The position numbers were made by a program, and so were the translations under genes. Below the pieces are notes generated by a model, which ran no database searches, was not told the origin of the DNA, and saw only the letters and a list, made by a program, of their open reading frames with translations. 64,000 nucleotides of DNA. Origin: Bacillus alkalisoli (GTDB lineage Bacteria > Bacillota > Bacilli > Bacillales > Bacillaceae_I). The DNA is taken from assembly GCF_002797415.1 (NCBI RefSeq), contig NZ_KZ454944.1:2436665-2500664 (forward strand), read 5' to 3'. Below are positions 1 to 13,077 of the stretch, piece by piece. The number at the start of each line of letters is the position of its first letter. Within the stretch, counting starts at the first letter, position 1.

Positions 1-683
1 TCAGCTGATTGAATTAGGTCAGCAATTTGGCCCATTGCCGTATGCATACCTGTTGCAACGACCATACCTACCCCACTACCACGAGTAACAAGCGTACCCA
101 TAAAGGCCATATTTTCTTGATCGCCTATGGATACATCTTCCCCACTTATAGCATTTTCTTTTTTGACTACAGGTAAAGATTCTCCAGTTAGGGCACTTTC
201 TTCAATCTCCAGGGAGCTTGATTGAATAATTCGAATATCAGCACCTATTCTGTCTCCACTTGTAAACTTTACAATATCACCAACTACAATCTCTTTTGAA
301 GGTACTTTTCTCCATTCACTTTCTCTGAGCACTATTACTTGTGGCGCAGAAAGTTCTTTTAATGCTTGGAGTGATTTTTCCGCTTTTCGTTCTTGAAAAA
401 AACCTAAAAACCCATTAATTAAAACAATCGCCATAATAGCAATGGCATCTATGTACTCACCAAGAAGTCCAGATATCAATGTTGCTGCTAATAAAACAAC
501 AACCATGAAATCTTTAAACTGCTCTAAAAATAAAAAAAACGCATTTTGTTTTTCTGCTTCTTGAAGCTCGTTCGGTCCATATTGCTTTAGTCTCGATTTT
601 GCTTCTTTTTCACTCAATCCACCCTTGACATTGGAGCTCATTCTTTCTTCTACTTCATCTACCTTTAACTCATACCACTTCAT
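1..683 (-). CDS. Calcium-type P-type ATPase, N-terminal part (cut by window edge)
   Basis: Only the first 227 codons are inside the window; the gene runs off the left edge. The reading begins MKWYELKVDEVEER at an ATG preceded by a GGTGGGGGAG ribosome site. The visible part holds the cation-ATPase N-terminal domain (LSEKEAKSRLKQYGPNEL, about residues 23-40), two membrane helices (about 55-75 and 78-96) and the start of the actuator domain with its TGES dephosphorylation motif at 166-169. This arrangement is typical of SERCA-like calcium ATPases such as B. subtilis YloB, which lies beside yloA as here. The phosphorylated aspartate and the transport site are outside the window, so ion specificity rests on synteny. 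It is transcribed divergently from rqcH. Confidence 0.88.
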   Translation of the reverse strand, partial: MKWYELKVDEVEERMSSNVKGGLSEKEAKSRLKQYGPNELQEAEKQNAFFLFLEQFKDFMVVVLLAATLISGLLGEYIDAIAIMAIVLINGFLGFFQERKAEKSLQALKELSAPQVIVLRESEWRKVPSKEIVVGDIVKFTSGDRIGADIRIIQSSSLEIEESALTGESLPVVKKENAISGEDVSIGDQENMAFMGTLVTRGSGVGMVVATGMHTAMGQIADLIQSA

Positions 684-722
684 ATTCTCCCCCACCTCAC
701 AAAATCCACCTACCAAAGCTTA

Positions 723-751
723 TTCAGACTCGTCCAAAAAAATGATATAAT
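723..751 (+). promoter_or_regulatory. Sigma-A type promoter for rqcH
   Basis: A perfect TATAAT lies at 746-751 and is preceded by TG one base upstream (extended -10). A weak -35, TTCAGA, lies at 723-728 with a 17-bp spacer. The rqcH start is about 85 bp downstream and no other gene lies between. Confidence 0.6.
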
Positions 752-838
752 ATTAAAAAGTAGAGGCGGCTCGTTCTGCCACGACAATCACAATACATAA
801 ATATTTACTTACCGTACAATGAGAGAGGAAGTTTATCT

Positions 839-2548
839 ATGTCCTTTGATGGAATTTTTACAAATAGAATGACAAAAGAGTTACAAGAAAAGCTAGAAAC
901 CGGAAGAGTAGCGAAAGTATATCAACCTTATAAAAATGAGTTACTTCTTACAATTCGGGCAAACGGAAAAAATCAAAAATTATTAATCTCCGCCCATCCA
1001 AGCTATGCAAGACTGCACATAACAGAAGAAGCATACGAAAATCCTAGTGAACCACCAATGTTTTGCATGCTTTTGAGAAAACATCTAGAAGGAAGTATTA
1101 TAACTTCTATTAAACAAATAGGAATGGATCGAATTATTGTGTTGGAATTTAAAACAAGAAATGAAATAGGCGATATTTCCTATAAACAATTATTCGTGGA
1201 AATTATGGGGAGACATTCTAACATTATCTTCGTTGATAAAGAACGTAACATGATTCTAGAGAGTATTAAACATGTGCCGATGGCAGTTAATCGTTATCGA
1301 AGCATCACCCCAGGACAAACATATACACTACCTCCAGAGCAAGAAAAGTTACATCCTTTTGAAGCGACGGAAGAATTAGTGCAACAGAGACTGGATTTTT
1401 TCGGAGGTAAATTAGACAAACAACTTGTTAGTCAGTTTGCTGGTATTTCGCCATTACTCGCAAAAGAAGCAGTTCATAGAGCAGGTATTGCCAATCGAGA
1501 TTCCTTACCGAAAAGTTTTATCTCGTTAATGAGCTCCATCAACAATGGGGAAATATCACCTCAAATTATTACAAAAGATGATAAAGAAACATTTTACTTA
1601 ATAGATTTAAAGCATTTAAAAGGAGAAACAAAATTATTTTCTTCATTAAGTGAGTTGTTAGACAGATTTTATTTTGGTAAAGCCTCCAGAGACAGAGTTA
1701 AACAACAAGCAAATGACCTTGAACGATATGTTCAAAATGAAATACAAAAAAACAAGAAAAAAATTAATAAGCTTGAACAAACTTTAGAGGATGCAAAAAA
1801 AGCAGATAAATACCAACGACAAGGTGAATTACTTACTGCGAATCTACATAATGTAAAACGTGGAGATAAACAAGTTGAAGTAGTTAATTATTATGATGAG
1901 AATGGAACTACTGTTACGATTGAGCTGTCTCCATGGTTGACTCCTTCTGAAAATGCACAAAAACTTTATCAAAAATACCAAAAGGCAAAAAACTCTCTTT
2001 CTATTGTAATAGTACAAATAGAAAAAGCGAAAGAAGAGATAAACTACTTTGAATTATTAAGTCAACAACTAGAAACTTCCTCTCCAAAAGACATTCAAGA
2101 AATCCGAGAAGAATTGATGGAAGAAGGGTACTTGAAGATAAAGCAAAAAAAGGGGAACAAAAAGAACAAAGTTCAAAAGCCTACTTTAGAACAATATCAA
2201 TCAACCGATGGTATGGAGATTTTAGTAGGAAAAAACAATAAACAAAATGACTATTTAACAAACAAGGTTGCTCGCCGTGATGAACTATGGTTTCATACGA
2301 AAGATATTCCAGGTTCACACGTTGTAATTCGAGACTTAGAACCTAGTGAAAAAACAATTATGGAGGCTGCAACCATTGCCGCTTACTTTAGTAAAGCTCG
2401 TCAATCAAGCAGTGTTCCTGTAGACTATACAAAAATAAGAAATGTAAAAAAACCTAGTGGATCAAAACCAGGTTTTGTAACATATGACAACCAACAAACC
2501 ATTTATGTAACGCCTGATGAGGAATTAATTATTAGACTGAAAAAATAA
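839..2548 (+). CDS. rqcH: Ribosome quality control protein RqcH (Rqc2/NEMF homologue)
   Basis: The 569-residue protein has the full NFACT architecture: an NFACT-N domain from the start ([15 protein letters not shown]), a helix-hairpin-helix/middle part, a charged coiled coil near residues 290-325, and a C-terminal NFACT-R domain with the conserved [17 protein letters not shown] segment. In Bacillus this protein (YloA, once called fibronectin-binding) binds obstructed 50S subunits carrying peptidyl-tRNA and recruits tRNA-Ala to add C-terminal alanine tails that mark nascent chains for degradation. The start is supported by the GAGAGGAAG ribosome site. It stands alone on the plus strand between the ATPase gene and a shared terminator, in the same neighbourhood as in B. 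subtilis. Confidence 0.93.
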   Translation: MSFDGIFTNRMTKELQEKLETGRVAKVYQPYKNELLLTIRANGKNQKLLISAHPSYARLHITEEAYENPSEPPMFCMLLRKHLEGSIITSIKQIGMDRIIVLEFKTRNEIGDISYKQLFVEIMGRHSNIIFVDKERNMILESIKHVPMAVNRYRSITPGQTYTLPPEQEKLHPFEATEELVQQRLDFFGGKLDKQLVSQFAGISPLLAKEAVHRAGIANRDSLPKSFISLMSSINNGEISPQIITKDDKETFYLIDLKHLKGETKLFSSLSELLDRFYFGKASRDRVKQQANDLERYVQNEIQKNKKKINKLEQTLEDAKKADKYQRQGELLTANLHNVKRGDKQVEVVNYYDENGTTVTIELSPWLTPSENAQKLYQKYQKAKNSLSIVIVQIEKAKEEINYFELLSQQLETSSPKDIQEIREELMEEGYLKIKQKKGNKKNKVQKPTLEQYQSTDGMEILVGKNNKQNDYLTNKVARRDELWFHTKDIPGSHVVIRDLEPSEKTIMEAATIAAYFSKARQSSSVPVDYTKIRNVKKPSGSKPGFVTYDNQQTIYVTPDEELIIRLKK

Positions 2549-2551
2549 TTC

Positions 2552-2586
2552 AAAAAAACCGCTCTCTCATTACGAGCGGTTTTTCA
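2552..2586. terminator. Bidirectional terminator between rqcH and the small membrane gene
   Basis: The stem AACCGCTC/GAGCGGTT is flanked by A runs on the left and T runs on the right, so it can terminate rqcH from the left and the converging minus-strand gene from the right. Confidence 0.85.
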
Positions 2587-2595
2587 CTTTAAATA

Positions 2596-2865
2596 TTAAG
2601 CTACATTAGGAGAATATTGTGTTTTTCTTACGCTCCATATTACTAAAGAAATTAATAATGAAACGACTGTATAAAATACTGCCCAGCCAAAAATACCTGC
2701 CCAACCTACATTTGTAATGAAAGGCATAATAATTGTTGGAATGTTAAAGGAAATAAAAAGTATACTAGGTGCTACAAAATATCTTCTATATTTGATTGCA
2801 CATAATAGTGAAAATGAAATAGTTAGTAATGGCAGGACTATTAAATAAAGTGGTATTTCCCACAT
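2596..2865 (-). CDS. Small integral membrane protein, possibly DUF2651/YbeF-like
   Basis: An 89-residue protein made of three hydrophobic segments (about residues 4-22, 29-52 and 56-78) joined by a short basic loop (KYRR). It ends in a polar tail. The spacing of helices and the FVAPSILFISF-type second helix recall the small DUF2651 (YbeF) membrane family, but this is pattern recognition without an alignment. A GAGGTGATTC ribosome site precedes the ATG. It is monocistronic, with R1 upstream and the shared terminator downstream. No function can be assigned. Confidence 0.6.
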   Translation of the reverse strand: MWEIPLYLIVLPLLTISFSLLCAIKYRRYFVAPSILFISFNIPTIIMPFITNVGWAGIFGWAVFYTVVSLLISLVIWSVRKTQYSPNVA

Positions 2866-3024
2866 AAAGAATCACCTCAATTCTTATTTTTCATCGATTA
2901 TAATTTACGACATATTAAATATATCCAATCTAGAAGACGAAAATGACATAAGAATGTTTCAGCCTTTTTGTGAAAAAATTACTTTATTGAAAAAATGGGT
3001 TACATGTTTTAAAGGTACTAACTT

Positions 3025-3207
3025 TTGATGATAGCACGAGGCACTCGCTTTCCGCCGGCGTATCGGGAGCCTCCTCGGCGCACGGCGCCTGTGGGGTCTC
3101 CCTTTATCCGCTTCTCCCGCAGAACAAGGAAGGCTCCGGAGTGTTACATCGCACGAAGAAAATGCGGAAGCATTTTCGAGGAGTCTCTCGCCTCGTGCTA
3201 TCATCAA
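3025..3207. repeat. Palindromic intergenic repeat, copy R1
   Basis: An 183-bp element whose ends are a perfect 18-bp inverted pair, TTGATGATAGCACGAGGC at 3025-3042 and its complement at 3190-3207. Inside are the family cores CTCGCTTTCCGCCGGCG, GGCGCACGGCGCC and GGGGTCTCCC, plus the AAGGAAGGCTCCGGAG...ATGCGGAAGCATTTTCGAGGAGTC module. It is much richer in GC than its surroundings. Open reading frames across it on both strands are products of its palindromy. The remainder of 2866-3297 shows no gene. Confidence 0.9.
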
Positions 3208-3297
3208 CTTACTTAGTTTTATAAACTCAAGGACTATTGCTAACTTTTAGTTTATTGTATAACGTATTCCATTAGAAATATTTAACATTTTGTAAAA

Positions 3298-3926
3298 TTA
3301 ATTATTTATCCAAGATTCATCAGAAGGATTTTGTACCCATAAGTTTAATTTTTCTTTATCGCTTTCTTCAATATATCCTTTTTGAATTGCTACTTTTACA
3401 AGTGTTTCGAAATTACAAAGTGATACAGACTTTATTTCGTTTTTCTGGAAGTTTTCATTTCCTATTGGGAGGTTGTATGTAAAAATCGAAACCACTCCTA
3501 GTACCTCAGCTCCAGCTTCTCTCAACGCTTTTACAGCAGTGATTGCACTTCCCCCAGTAGATATTAGATCTTCTACTACGACCACTTTTTGTCCAGGTTG
3601 TACAAGACCTTCAATTTGTTTGCCTTTTCCGTGTTCTTTCGCTTTACTTCTAACGTAGCACATCGGTATGTTTAAACGGTCACTGATAAAGGCTGCATGT
3701 GGTATACCAGCAGTAGCTGTCCCAGCAATTACTTCAACATCATGGTAATTCTCTTTTATAAGTTGAGCTAAACCGTCAGCTATTGTTTGACGAACTTCAG
3801 GGTAGGAAAGTGTAAGTCTGTTATCACAATATATTGGTGATTTAATCCCAGATGACCATGTGAATGGATCATTTGGTTGAAGGAAAACTGCCCGGATCGT
3901 CAATAATTGTTCTGCCACTATTTCTT

Positions 3927-3930
<4 letters not shown>
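3298..3930 (-). CDS. pyrE: Orotate phosphoribosyltransferase
   Basis: The 210-residue enzyme converts orotate and PRPP to orotidine 5'-phosphate, the fifth step of de novo pyrimidine synthesis. The PRPP-binding loop [14 protein letters not shown] (about residues 112-125) and the family signature [15 protein letters not shown] near the N-terminus are intact. The ATG at 3930 is chosen over an upstream in-frame start because it gives the usual N-terminus ([10 protein letters not shown]) and overlaps the pyrF stop as ATGA, with AGGAG just upstream. It is the last gene of the pyr operon; no convincing terminator hairpin was seen downstream. Confidence 0.96.
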
Positions 3931-6325
<2,395 letters not shown>

Positions 6326-6329
<4 letters not shown>

Positions 6330-9300
6330 GTTAAAGCCACCTTCTTGCTAGGAATTTCTAATGTATCAATGGAATCAATTGTGAATGTCATTGACTCTAA
6401 AACTCGTAAAATTGCGTCTGTAGTATCTAATGAAGTAAGACATGGAATTCCATTCTCAACTGACTCACGACGAATTCTAAATCCATCTCTAGCTGGTTGC
6501 TTTCCTTTTGTTAATGTATTAATAACAAATTGCGCTTCACCGTTACGAATAATGTCTATTAAGTTTGGTGATTCTCCTCCAATTTTATTTACAACCGTTA
6601 CAGGAATATTTGCTGCTTGGAAGTGACTAGCAGTTCCTTCTGTACCTAAAATTTTATAACCAATTTTATGGAATCGCTTCGCTAGTACTAATGCTTCTTC
6701 TTTGTCTTTATCAGCTACCGTGAACAATACAGATCCATATGTTTTAATATTCATTCCTGAAGCTACTAAACCTTTGTATAACGCTTTTTCGAGGGTAACG
6801 TCTTTCCCCATTACTTCACCGGTTGATTTCATTTCAGGGCCTAGCGTAATGTCCACGTTACGTAATTTTGCAAAGGAGAAAACCGGAACCTTTACAAATA
6901 CACCTTTCGTTTCAGACTGTATACCAGTGTAATACCCTTGACTTTCCAAGCTTTCTCCAAGAATGGCACGAGTCGCAATATTCGCCATTGGAACGTCTGT
7001 AATTTTACTTAAAAACGGTACTGTTCTACTTGACCTAGGATTAACTTCGATTACATATACTTTTTCTTTAAAGATAATGAATTGAATGTTTAATAGACCG
7101 ATAATGTTTAAACCTTTAGCAAGTCTAATTGTATAATCAATGATTTCATTTTTTATCTCATCAGATAATGTTTGTGGCGGATACACGGCTATGGAGTCTC
7201 CAGAGTGAACTCCTGCTCTTTCTATATGTTCCATGATTCCAGGAATAAATACATCTTTACCGTCTGAAATGGCATCAACTTCAATCTCTTTTCCAATCAT
7301 GTATTTATCAATTAATACCGGGTGTTCTGGATTCACTTTTACAGCACTCTTCATGTAATAAAGTAAATCTTCTGTGTTATATACAATTTGCATTGCTCTT
7401 CCACCTAGAACGTATGAAGGTCTAACTAGTGCAGGATATCCGATATCTTCTGCAATTAACAAAGCTTCTTCTATGGAAGTGGCAGTTTTACCTTTAGGTT
7501 GTGGAATTCCAAGCGTCGTAATCGTATGTTCAAATTTATCTCTATTTTCTGCTCGATCTAAGTCTTCAAGAGAAGTTCCAAGTATTTTTACCCCTCTTGC
7601 GGCTAGTTCGCTCGCAAGATTTATGGCTGTTTGACCACCAAACTGAACAACAACACCTTTGGGTTTTTCAAGATCAATAATGTTCATCACGTCTTCTACT
7701 GTTAGCGGTTCGAAGTATAGCTTATCGGAAATACTAAAGTCAGTAGACACTGTTTCTGGGTTGTTGTTAATAATAATTGCTTCATAAACCGCTTCTTTAA
7801 TTGCCCATACGGAGTGCACCGTTGCATAGTCAAATTCTACTCCTTGGCCGATACGAATTGGCCCTGAACCTAATACAACAATACTTTCTTTCTCCGTAAC
7901 AATGGATTCATTTTCTTCTTCATATGTCCCATAAAAGTATGGTGTTTCAGATTCAAACTCCGCTGCACACGTATCTACCATTTTATAAACAGGTTGGATG
8001 TTTTCTTGTTTTCTTAATTCATAAATATCTCTTTCTGTTGTATCCCATAAGTTTGAGATTGCAATATCACTAAAGCCCATTTGTTTTGCTGCGTATAAAG
8101 TTGCTATGTTAAAAGGATTTTCCTTTATTTCTACTTCAAAGTTTAAAATGTTTTTTATTTTCTGTAGGAAAAATAAATCTATTTTACTCCAATCATGAAT
8201 CGTTTCATTAGTCACGCCTCTTCTCATTGCCTCTGCAACATAGAATAAACGCTCATCACCAGCTTTTCTTATTCGTTTTTCTACCATTTCATCTGTGAAA
8301 TCTGATACACCTTCTAAGTCCAAGTGATAGACATTAGCTTCTAAAGAGCGCACTGCTTTTAAGATGGACTCCTCAAAAGTACGTCCAATTGCCATTACTT
8401 CACCTGTTGCTTTCATTTGCGTACCTAAACGACGGTTTGCTGATTCGAACTTATCAAATGGGAAGCGTGGGATTTTTGTAACGATATAATCAAGTGCTGG
8501 CTCAAAGCAAGCATACGTTTTACCTGTCACAGGGTTTTTCACTTCATCTAAAGTAAGTCCCACTGCAATCTTCGCTGCTAATTTAGCAATAGGGTAGCCT
8601 GTTGCTTTTGATGCGAGTGCTGAAGAGCGACTTACACGTGGATTAACTTCGATAATATAATAGTTAAAGCTATCAGGGTCTAACGCTAATTGGACGTTAC
8701 AACCACCTTCTATTCCTAAAGCGCGAATAATTTTCAACGATACATTACGTAAAAGCTGGTACTCTCGATCGCTTAATGTTTGACTTGGTGCAACAACAAT
8801 GGAGTCACCTGTGTGAATACCAACTGGATCAATGTTTTCCATGTTACAAACTACGATTGCATTATCGTTGGAGTCTCGCATTACTTCATATTCGATTTCT
8901 TTAAACCCAGCTATACTTTTTTCTAATAAGCACTGACTGACAGGACTATTCTTTATGCCGCTAGTAACAATTTCTACAAGCTCCTCTTCTGTTGTACAAA
9001 TACCTCCACCCGTTCCACCTAATGTGTAAGCAGGTCGAACAATAACTGGTAACCCAACTTGTTCAACAAACACATGTGCTTCCTCTAAAGAGTGAATGAT
9101 TTCACTTTCAGGAACCGGTTCTCCTAATTCATTCATTAAATTACGGAAAAGCTCTCTGTCTTCGGCTTTTTTAATAGCGGAGAGTTTTGTACCTAATATC
9201 TCCACGTTACACTCATCTAAAACACCTGAATCTGCTAACTCTACTGCTAAGTTTAAGCCTGTTTGGCCACCTAAAGTCGGAACTAATGCATCTGGTCTTT

Positions 9301-9541
9301 CTTTTCTGATAATTCTGCTTAAAAAATCAACTGTTAAAGGTTCCATATACACTTTATCTGCAATCTCTGTATCCGTCATGATAGTAGCTGGATTAGAGTT
9401 AACTAAAATCACTCGATATCCTTCTTCTTTCAAGGCTAAACATGCTTGTGTTCCAGCATAGTCAAACTCAGCTGCTTGCCCAATTACAATTGGACCTGAC
9501 CCAATTACTAAGATTGTTTGAATGTCTAGACGTTTTGGCAT
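6326..9541 (-). CDS. pyrAB: Carbamoyl-phosphate synthase, large subunit (pyrimidine type)
   Basis: A 1071-residue protein with the duplicated ATP-grasp synthetase halves (about residues 1-400 and 550-935), an oligomerisation domain between them and a C-terminal MGS-like regulatory domain. Both halves begin with the same nucleotide-binding signature ([20 protein letters not shown] and [19 protein letters not shown]). It makes carbamoyl phosphate from bicarbonate, ATP and ammonia channelled from PyrAA. Its start overlaps the end of pyrAA by 16 bases, with an AAGGGGAA ribosome site. Location in the pyr operon marks it as the UMP-pathway enzyme, not the arginine one. Confidence 0.97.
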
Positions 9542-10626
9542 AGAAGTTCCCCTTCTTTCTTCGTTTCAGTAATTAATTCCATGAATTGATCGAATAAGTA
9601 GTTAGCATCTTCTGGTCCAGGACTTGCTTCTGGATGATATTGTACCGTAAACACAGGATAATCTTTGTGACGTAATCCTTCTACTGTATCGTCATTTAAA
9701 GCGATATGGGTCACTTCTAAACGTGTATTCTCTATCGAATCTTTTTCCACTGTATATCCATGGTTTTGAGAAGTTATTGCTACTTTTCCTGATTTTAGAT
9801 CTTTAACAGGATGGTTTGATCCGCGATGACCGAACTTTAGTCTCTCTGTGTTTGCTCCAGATGCTAGTGCAAATAACTGATGCCCTAAGCAAATACCGAA
9901 GATTGGCACTTGACCAATTAATTCTTTAATCATTTGAATCGCTTTCGGTACATCTTTTGGGTCACCAGGTCCGTTTGAAAGCATAATTCCATCTGGACTT
10001 AATTGCATTACTTCTTCCGCAGTTATGTTGTACGGTACAACTACTACATCACAACCACGTTTATTTAATTCTCTTAAAATTCCGTGCTTCATTCCAAAGT
10101 CAACTAGTACTACTCGGTACCCTCGGCCTGGGCTAGGATATGCTGTCTTTGTAGAAACTTGCTCCACCTGGTTAGTAGGTAATGGAATTGACTTTAATTT
10201 TTCTATAACCTCTTGTCTATTCGCATTACTCGAAACAAAAGCACCTTTTAAAGTTCCATGTTGGCGAATAATTCGAGTTAATTTTCTTGTATCAATCCCA
10301 GATATTCCTGGTATTTTTTTTGCTTTAAAAAACTCGTCTAATGTCCACTGGTTGCGGAAGTTTGATGGGTAATCACACACTTCTTTTACAACAAAACCTT
10401 TAATCGCAGGATGGATAGATTCAAAGTCATCACGGTTTATTCCGTAGTTTCCTACTAGTGGATAAGTCAGTGTTACAATCTGACCACAATACGATGGGTC
10501 GGACAATATTTCTTGATAACCTGTCATCCCTGTATTAAAAACTACTTCACCAATACTGTCTTCCAAACTTCCGAATGCTTTTCCTACGAAAAAAGTTCCA
10601 TCTTCTAATACTAGTTGTCTATTCAC
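9526..10626 (-). CDS. pyrAA: Carbamoyl-phosphate synthase, glutaminase (small) subunit
   Basis: A 366-residue glutamine amidotransferase that supplies ammonia to PyrAB. The class I amidotransferase domain occupies the C-terminal half, with the nucleophile Cys in FGICLGHQL and the His/Glu pair in [10 protein letters not shown]. The start is a GTG at 10626: it gives the normal N-terminus ([13 protein letters not shown]), has GGGAG nine bases upstream, and overlaps the pyrC stop as GTGA. A 23-residue longer in-frame reading is not supported. Confidence 0.96.
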   Translation of the reverse strand: MNRQLVLEDGTFFVGKAFGSLEDSIGEVVFNTGMTGYQEILSDPSYCGQIVTLTYPLVGNYGINRDDFESIHPAIKGFVVKEVCDYPSNFRNQWTLDEFFKAKKIPGISGIDTRKLTRIIRQHGTLKGAFVSSNANRQEVIEKLKSIPLPTNQVEQVSTKTAYPSPGRGYRVVLVDFGMKHGILRELNKRGCDVVVVPYNITAEEVMQLSPDGIMLSNGPGDPKDVPKAIQMIKELIGQVPIFGICLGHQLFALASGANTERLKFGHRGSNHPVKDLKSGKVAITSQNHGYTVEKDSIENTRLEVTHIALNDDTVEGLRHKDYPVFTVQYHPEASPGPEDANYLFDQFMELITETKKEGELLCQNV

Positions 10627-11912
10627 GCTAGAACACTCCCTTTCTCCCACACTACTTTTCCATCTACTATTGTTACAACTGGCCATCCTTGGCAATTCCA
10701 GTTTCCAAACGGAGTATTTTTTCCTTTTGATAAGAAATTTTCTGTGTCGATGTTTTCCTTATGGTTTAGATCCAAGATGGTAATATCTGCAAATTTCCCA
10801 ACTTCTATTGAACCATATGGTAATCGGAACGTTGATGCAGGTTTTACCGTTATCCAATCAATAAGCTGTTTTAATGTAAAAATTTCTTTTTGAACAAAGT
10901 TTGTGTAAAGTAATGGAAATGCAGCTTCTAATCCAACAATTCCAAATGGTGCTAACTCTATCTTTTCCGCTTTTTCTTCTGCAGTATGTGGTGCATGATC
11001 CGTTGCGATGAAGTCTATCGTTCCATCTAACAACCCCTCAATTAACGCATCTCTATCTTCTTTTCCCCTTAGAGGAGGGTTCATTTTGTAGTTAGTGTCA
11101 AGACCAGGGATGTCATCCTCGCATAGTAGAAGGTGATGTGGTGTAACTTCCGCTGTAACTTGAATACCAGCCCTTTTTGCATCCCTAACTACTCGAACAG
11201 ACTCCTTTGTACTTATGTGACAAACATGATAGTGACAGTTGGCAGCTTCTGCTAATAATACGTCTCTTGCGATATGAACAGATTCGCATACGGATGGAAT
11301 ACCGTTTAAATTATATTTTTCAGAAAAAGTACCTTCGTGAACTGCACCTTTGTTTATTAACGTGTTTTCTTCACAATGTGCTACTACTGCCATATTTAGT
11401 TTTGCTGCTTTTTTCATCGCTTCAAGCATCATTGCAGCACTTTGTACTCCTACCCCATCATCTGTAAACGCAAATGCTCCTGCATTCTTTAACTCTTCAA
11501 AATTCGTAAGTTCTTGCCCTAACTGTCTTGTTGTAATAGAAGCATACGGTAAAACTCGGACATGAGCCGTTTCTTCTATCCTTTTATGTAGCCACTCTAA
11601 TTGTTCTTTCGTATCAGGAGTTGGTCTAGTGTTTGGCATTGCAGCAATTGTAGTAAAACCTCCACGAGCAGCAGCCAATGTTCCTGTATCAATTGTTTCT
11701 TTTTTCTCTCCACCCGGCTCTCTTAAATGAACATGTACATCGATAAAACCTGGAGCGACTAGTTTGTTCATAGCGTCTATTACTTGACTATCTTCCTTCA
11801 CCTGTAAGTTAATGCCTATTTCTGAAATAATGTTGCCTTCTATTCTTACATCTACTTTTGTCAATTCTCCATTGTTTGTTACCATTGCGCCGTTTTTAAT
11901 TAAGATTGCCAT
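10623..11912 (-). CDS. pyrC: Dihydroorotase
   Basis: A 429-residue amidohydrolase that cyclises carbamoyl aspartate to dihydroorotate. Metal ligands are visible in [13 protein letters not shown] (about residues 60-72), in the DHAP motif near residue 304 and in intervening His residues (AHCEEN, CHIS). The length and motifs fit the class I dihydroorotases of Bacillus. The ATG has AAGGGGG upstream and lies 12 bases after the pyrB stop. Confidence 0.96.
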   Translation of the reverse strand: MAILIKNGAMVTNNGELTKVDVRIEGNIISEIGINLQVKEDSQVIDAMNKLVAPGFIDVHVHLREPGGEKKETIDTGTLAAARGGFTTIAAMPNTRPTPDTKEQLEWLHKRIEETAHVRVLPYASITTRQLGQELTNFEELKNAGAFAFTDDGVGVQSAAMMLEAMKKAAKLNMAVVAHCEENTLINKGAVHEGTFSEKYNLNGIPSVCESVHIARDVLLAEAANCHYHVCHISTKESVRVVRDAKRAGIQVTAEVTPHHLLLCEDDIPGLDTNYKMNPPLRGKEDRDALIEGLLDGTIDFIATDHAPHTAEEKAEKIELAPFGIVGLEAAFPLLYTNFVQKEIFTLKQLIDWITVKPASTFRLPYGSIEVGKFADITILDLNHKENIDTENFLSKGKNTPFGNWNCQGWPVVTIVDGKVVWEKGSVLA

Positions 11913-11924
11913 GTTTTTTCCCCC

Positions 11925-12800
11925 TTATTGTTCCATCGCTCTTTTTAAAACTGCCATTCTCATAAACATTCCATTTCTCATTTGTTCAAAAATTCTAGAA
12001 CGCTCACATTCTACTAAGCTGCTATCTATTTCAACTCCCCTGTTAACTGGAGCAGGATGCATAATGATACTTCCTTCTTTCATTACTAATTCTCTTTCAA
12101 TCGTTAACCCATATTCCTTATGATAATTTGTTGCCTCATTATTTTGGTCTGTATGGCGTTCATGTTGAATTCTTAGCAACATGAGGACATCTGCATTTTT
12201 CACTGCTTCATCTATTGATATATATTGTTCTGTGTTATAAGTTGGATCTTGCCATTTTTCTGGTGCAACAAATGTAACGTTTGCGCCAAGCTTTTGTAAT
12301 ATTTCCGCGTTTGACCTAGCAACACGACTGTGTAAAATATCTCCGCAAATCGTAATATTTAAGCCTTCAAACTTTCCGTATTCTTCAAAAATTGTCATTA
12401 AATCAAGTAATGATTGAGTTGGATGATTTCCACAACCATCTCCACCGTTGATGATAGCTCCTTGTATTCCTTCTAGTTGATGAAAGTAGTTTTCTTCACT
12501 ATGGCGAATAACGAATACATTTACTCCGATCATCTCAAGTGTTTTTACGGTGTCGTATAATGTTTCGCCTTTTTGTACACTTGATGTAGATACTTCAAAA
12601 GGTATAACTTCCATCCCTAAACTTCTTTGGGCTACTTCAAAGCTACTTTTTGTTCTTGTACTTGCCTCGTGAAATAAGTTGCATACGAAAATTTGTTCGT
12701 CTACATTCCAAGTTTCGCCATTCTTGAATTGGATTGCTTCTTTAATTAATACATAGATCTCATCGACTGTAAGGTCACTCATCGTTCGTAGATGCTTCAC
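11925..12800 (-). CDS. pyrB: Aspartate carbamoyltransferase, catalytic chain
   Basis: A 291-residue enzyme that condenses carbamoyl phosphate with aspartate. The carbamoyl-phosphate loop is [11 protein letters not shown], where the more usual reading is EPSTRTRxSFE, and the [13 protein letters not shown] and HPAPVNRG motifs are present. The C-terminus is about a dozen residues shorter than the B. subtilis enzyme. Start choice: an ATG at 12806 sits only one base from AGGAGG, while the GTG at 12800 has seven-base spacing and gives [10 protein letters not shown], matching family N-termini. No pyrI regulatory gene is present. It follows the third PyrR attenuator. Confidence 0.94.
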   Translation of the reverse strand: MKHLRTMSDLTVDEIYVLIKEAIQFKNGETWNVDEQIFVCNLFHEASTRTKSSFEVAQRSLGMEVIPFEVSTSSVQKGETLYDTVKTLEMIGVNVFVIRHSEENYFHQLEGIQGAIINGGDGCGNHPTQSLLDLMTIFEEYGKFEGLNITICGDILHSRVARSNAEILQKLGANVTFVAPEKWQDPTYNTEQYISIDEAVKNADVLMLLRIQHERHTDQNNEATNYHKEYGLTIERELVMKEGSIIMHPAPVNRGVEIDSSLVECERSRIFEQMRNGMFMRMAVLKRAMEQ

Positions 12801-12921
12801 GTTCATCCCTCCTGTTTTTTAAGTCTCTTTTCTCATACTTTTTTTAGATACAATAACTTGTTTGTTCCTTTCCGCTGCACTCTAAGTTTTATATATCAAG
12901 TAGTATTACTAATGAATCCTT

Positions 12922-12959
12922 ATAAAAAACACCCTATTCATCTTGAATAGGGTGTTTAA
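12922..12959 (-). terminator. PyrR attenuator terminator before pyrB
   Basis: On the minus strand AACACCCTATTC pairs with GAATAGGGTGTT around a five-base loop and is followed by TTTTTAT. It lies downstream of the PyrR-binding hairpin at 13044-13076 and between pyrP and pyrB, the position of the third B. subtilis pyr attenuator. Confidence 0.92.
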
Positions 12960-13043
12960 AAGCATGTTTTAAAGAAGCTTATTGGAAGGAGCATGTATTA
13001 GCATATCCTTCGTATAAACTCTATTAAACTAGCAGTTGCACAC

Positions 13044-13076
13044 CCTTATTAGTCTCTCCGGACTAGCTTTAAAAGG
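13044..13076 (-). promoter_or_regulatory. PyrR-binding (anti-antiterminator) hairpin, pyrP-pyrB region
   Basis: The RNA contains AGTCCGGAGAGACT in the upper part of a CCTTTTAA/TTAATAAGG stem, matching the PyrR recognition consensus (AGUCCNGNGAGGYU) apart from one changed purine. With UMP bound, PyrR stabilises this hairpin, which prevents antitermination and favours the terminator at 12922-12959. Confidence 0.9.
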
Positions 13077-13077
13077 T

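Noticed and set aside
2959-3216. Open reading frames on both strands across R1 with Arg/Pro-rich products
   Set aside because: They are translations of the palindromic repeat, begin at the same arm sequence on both strands, lack ribosome sites and have no family resemblance.
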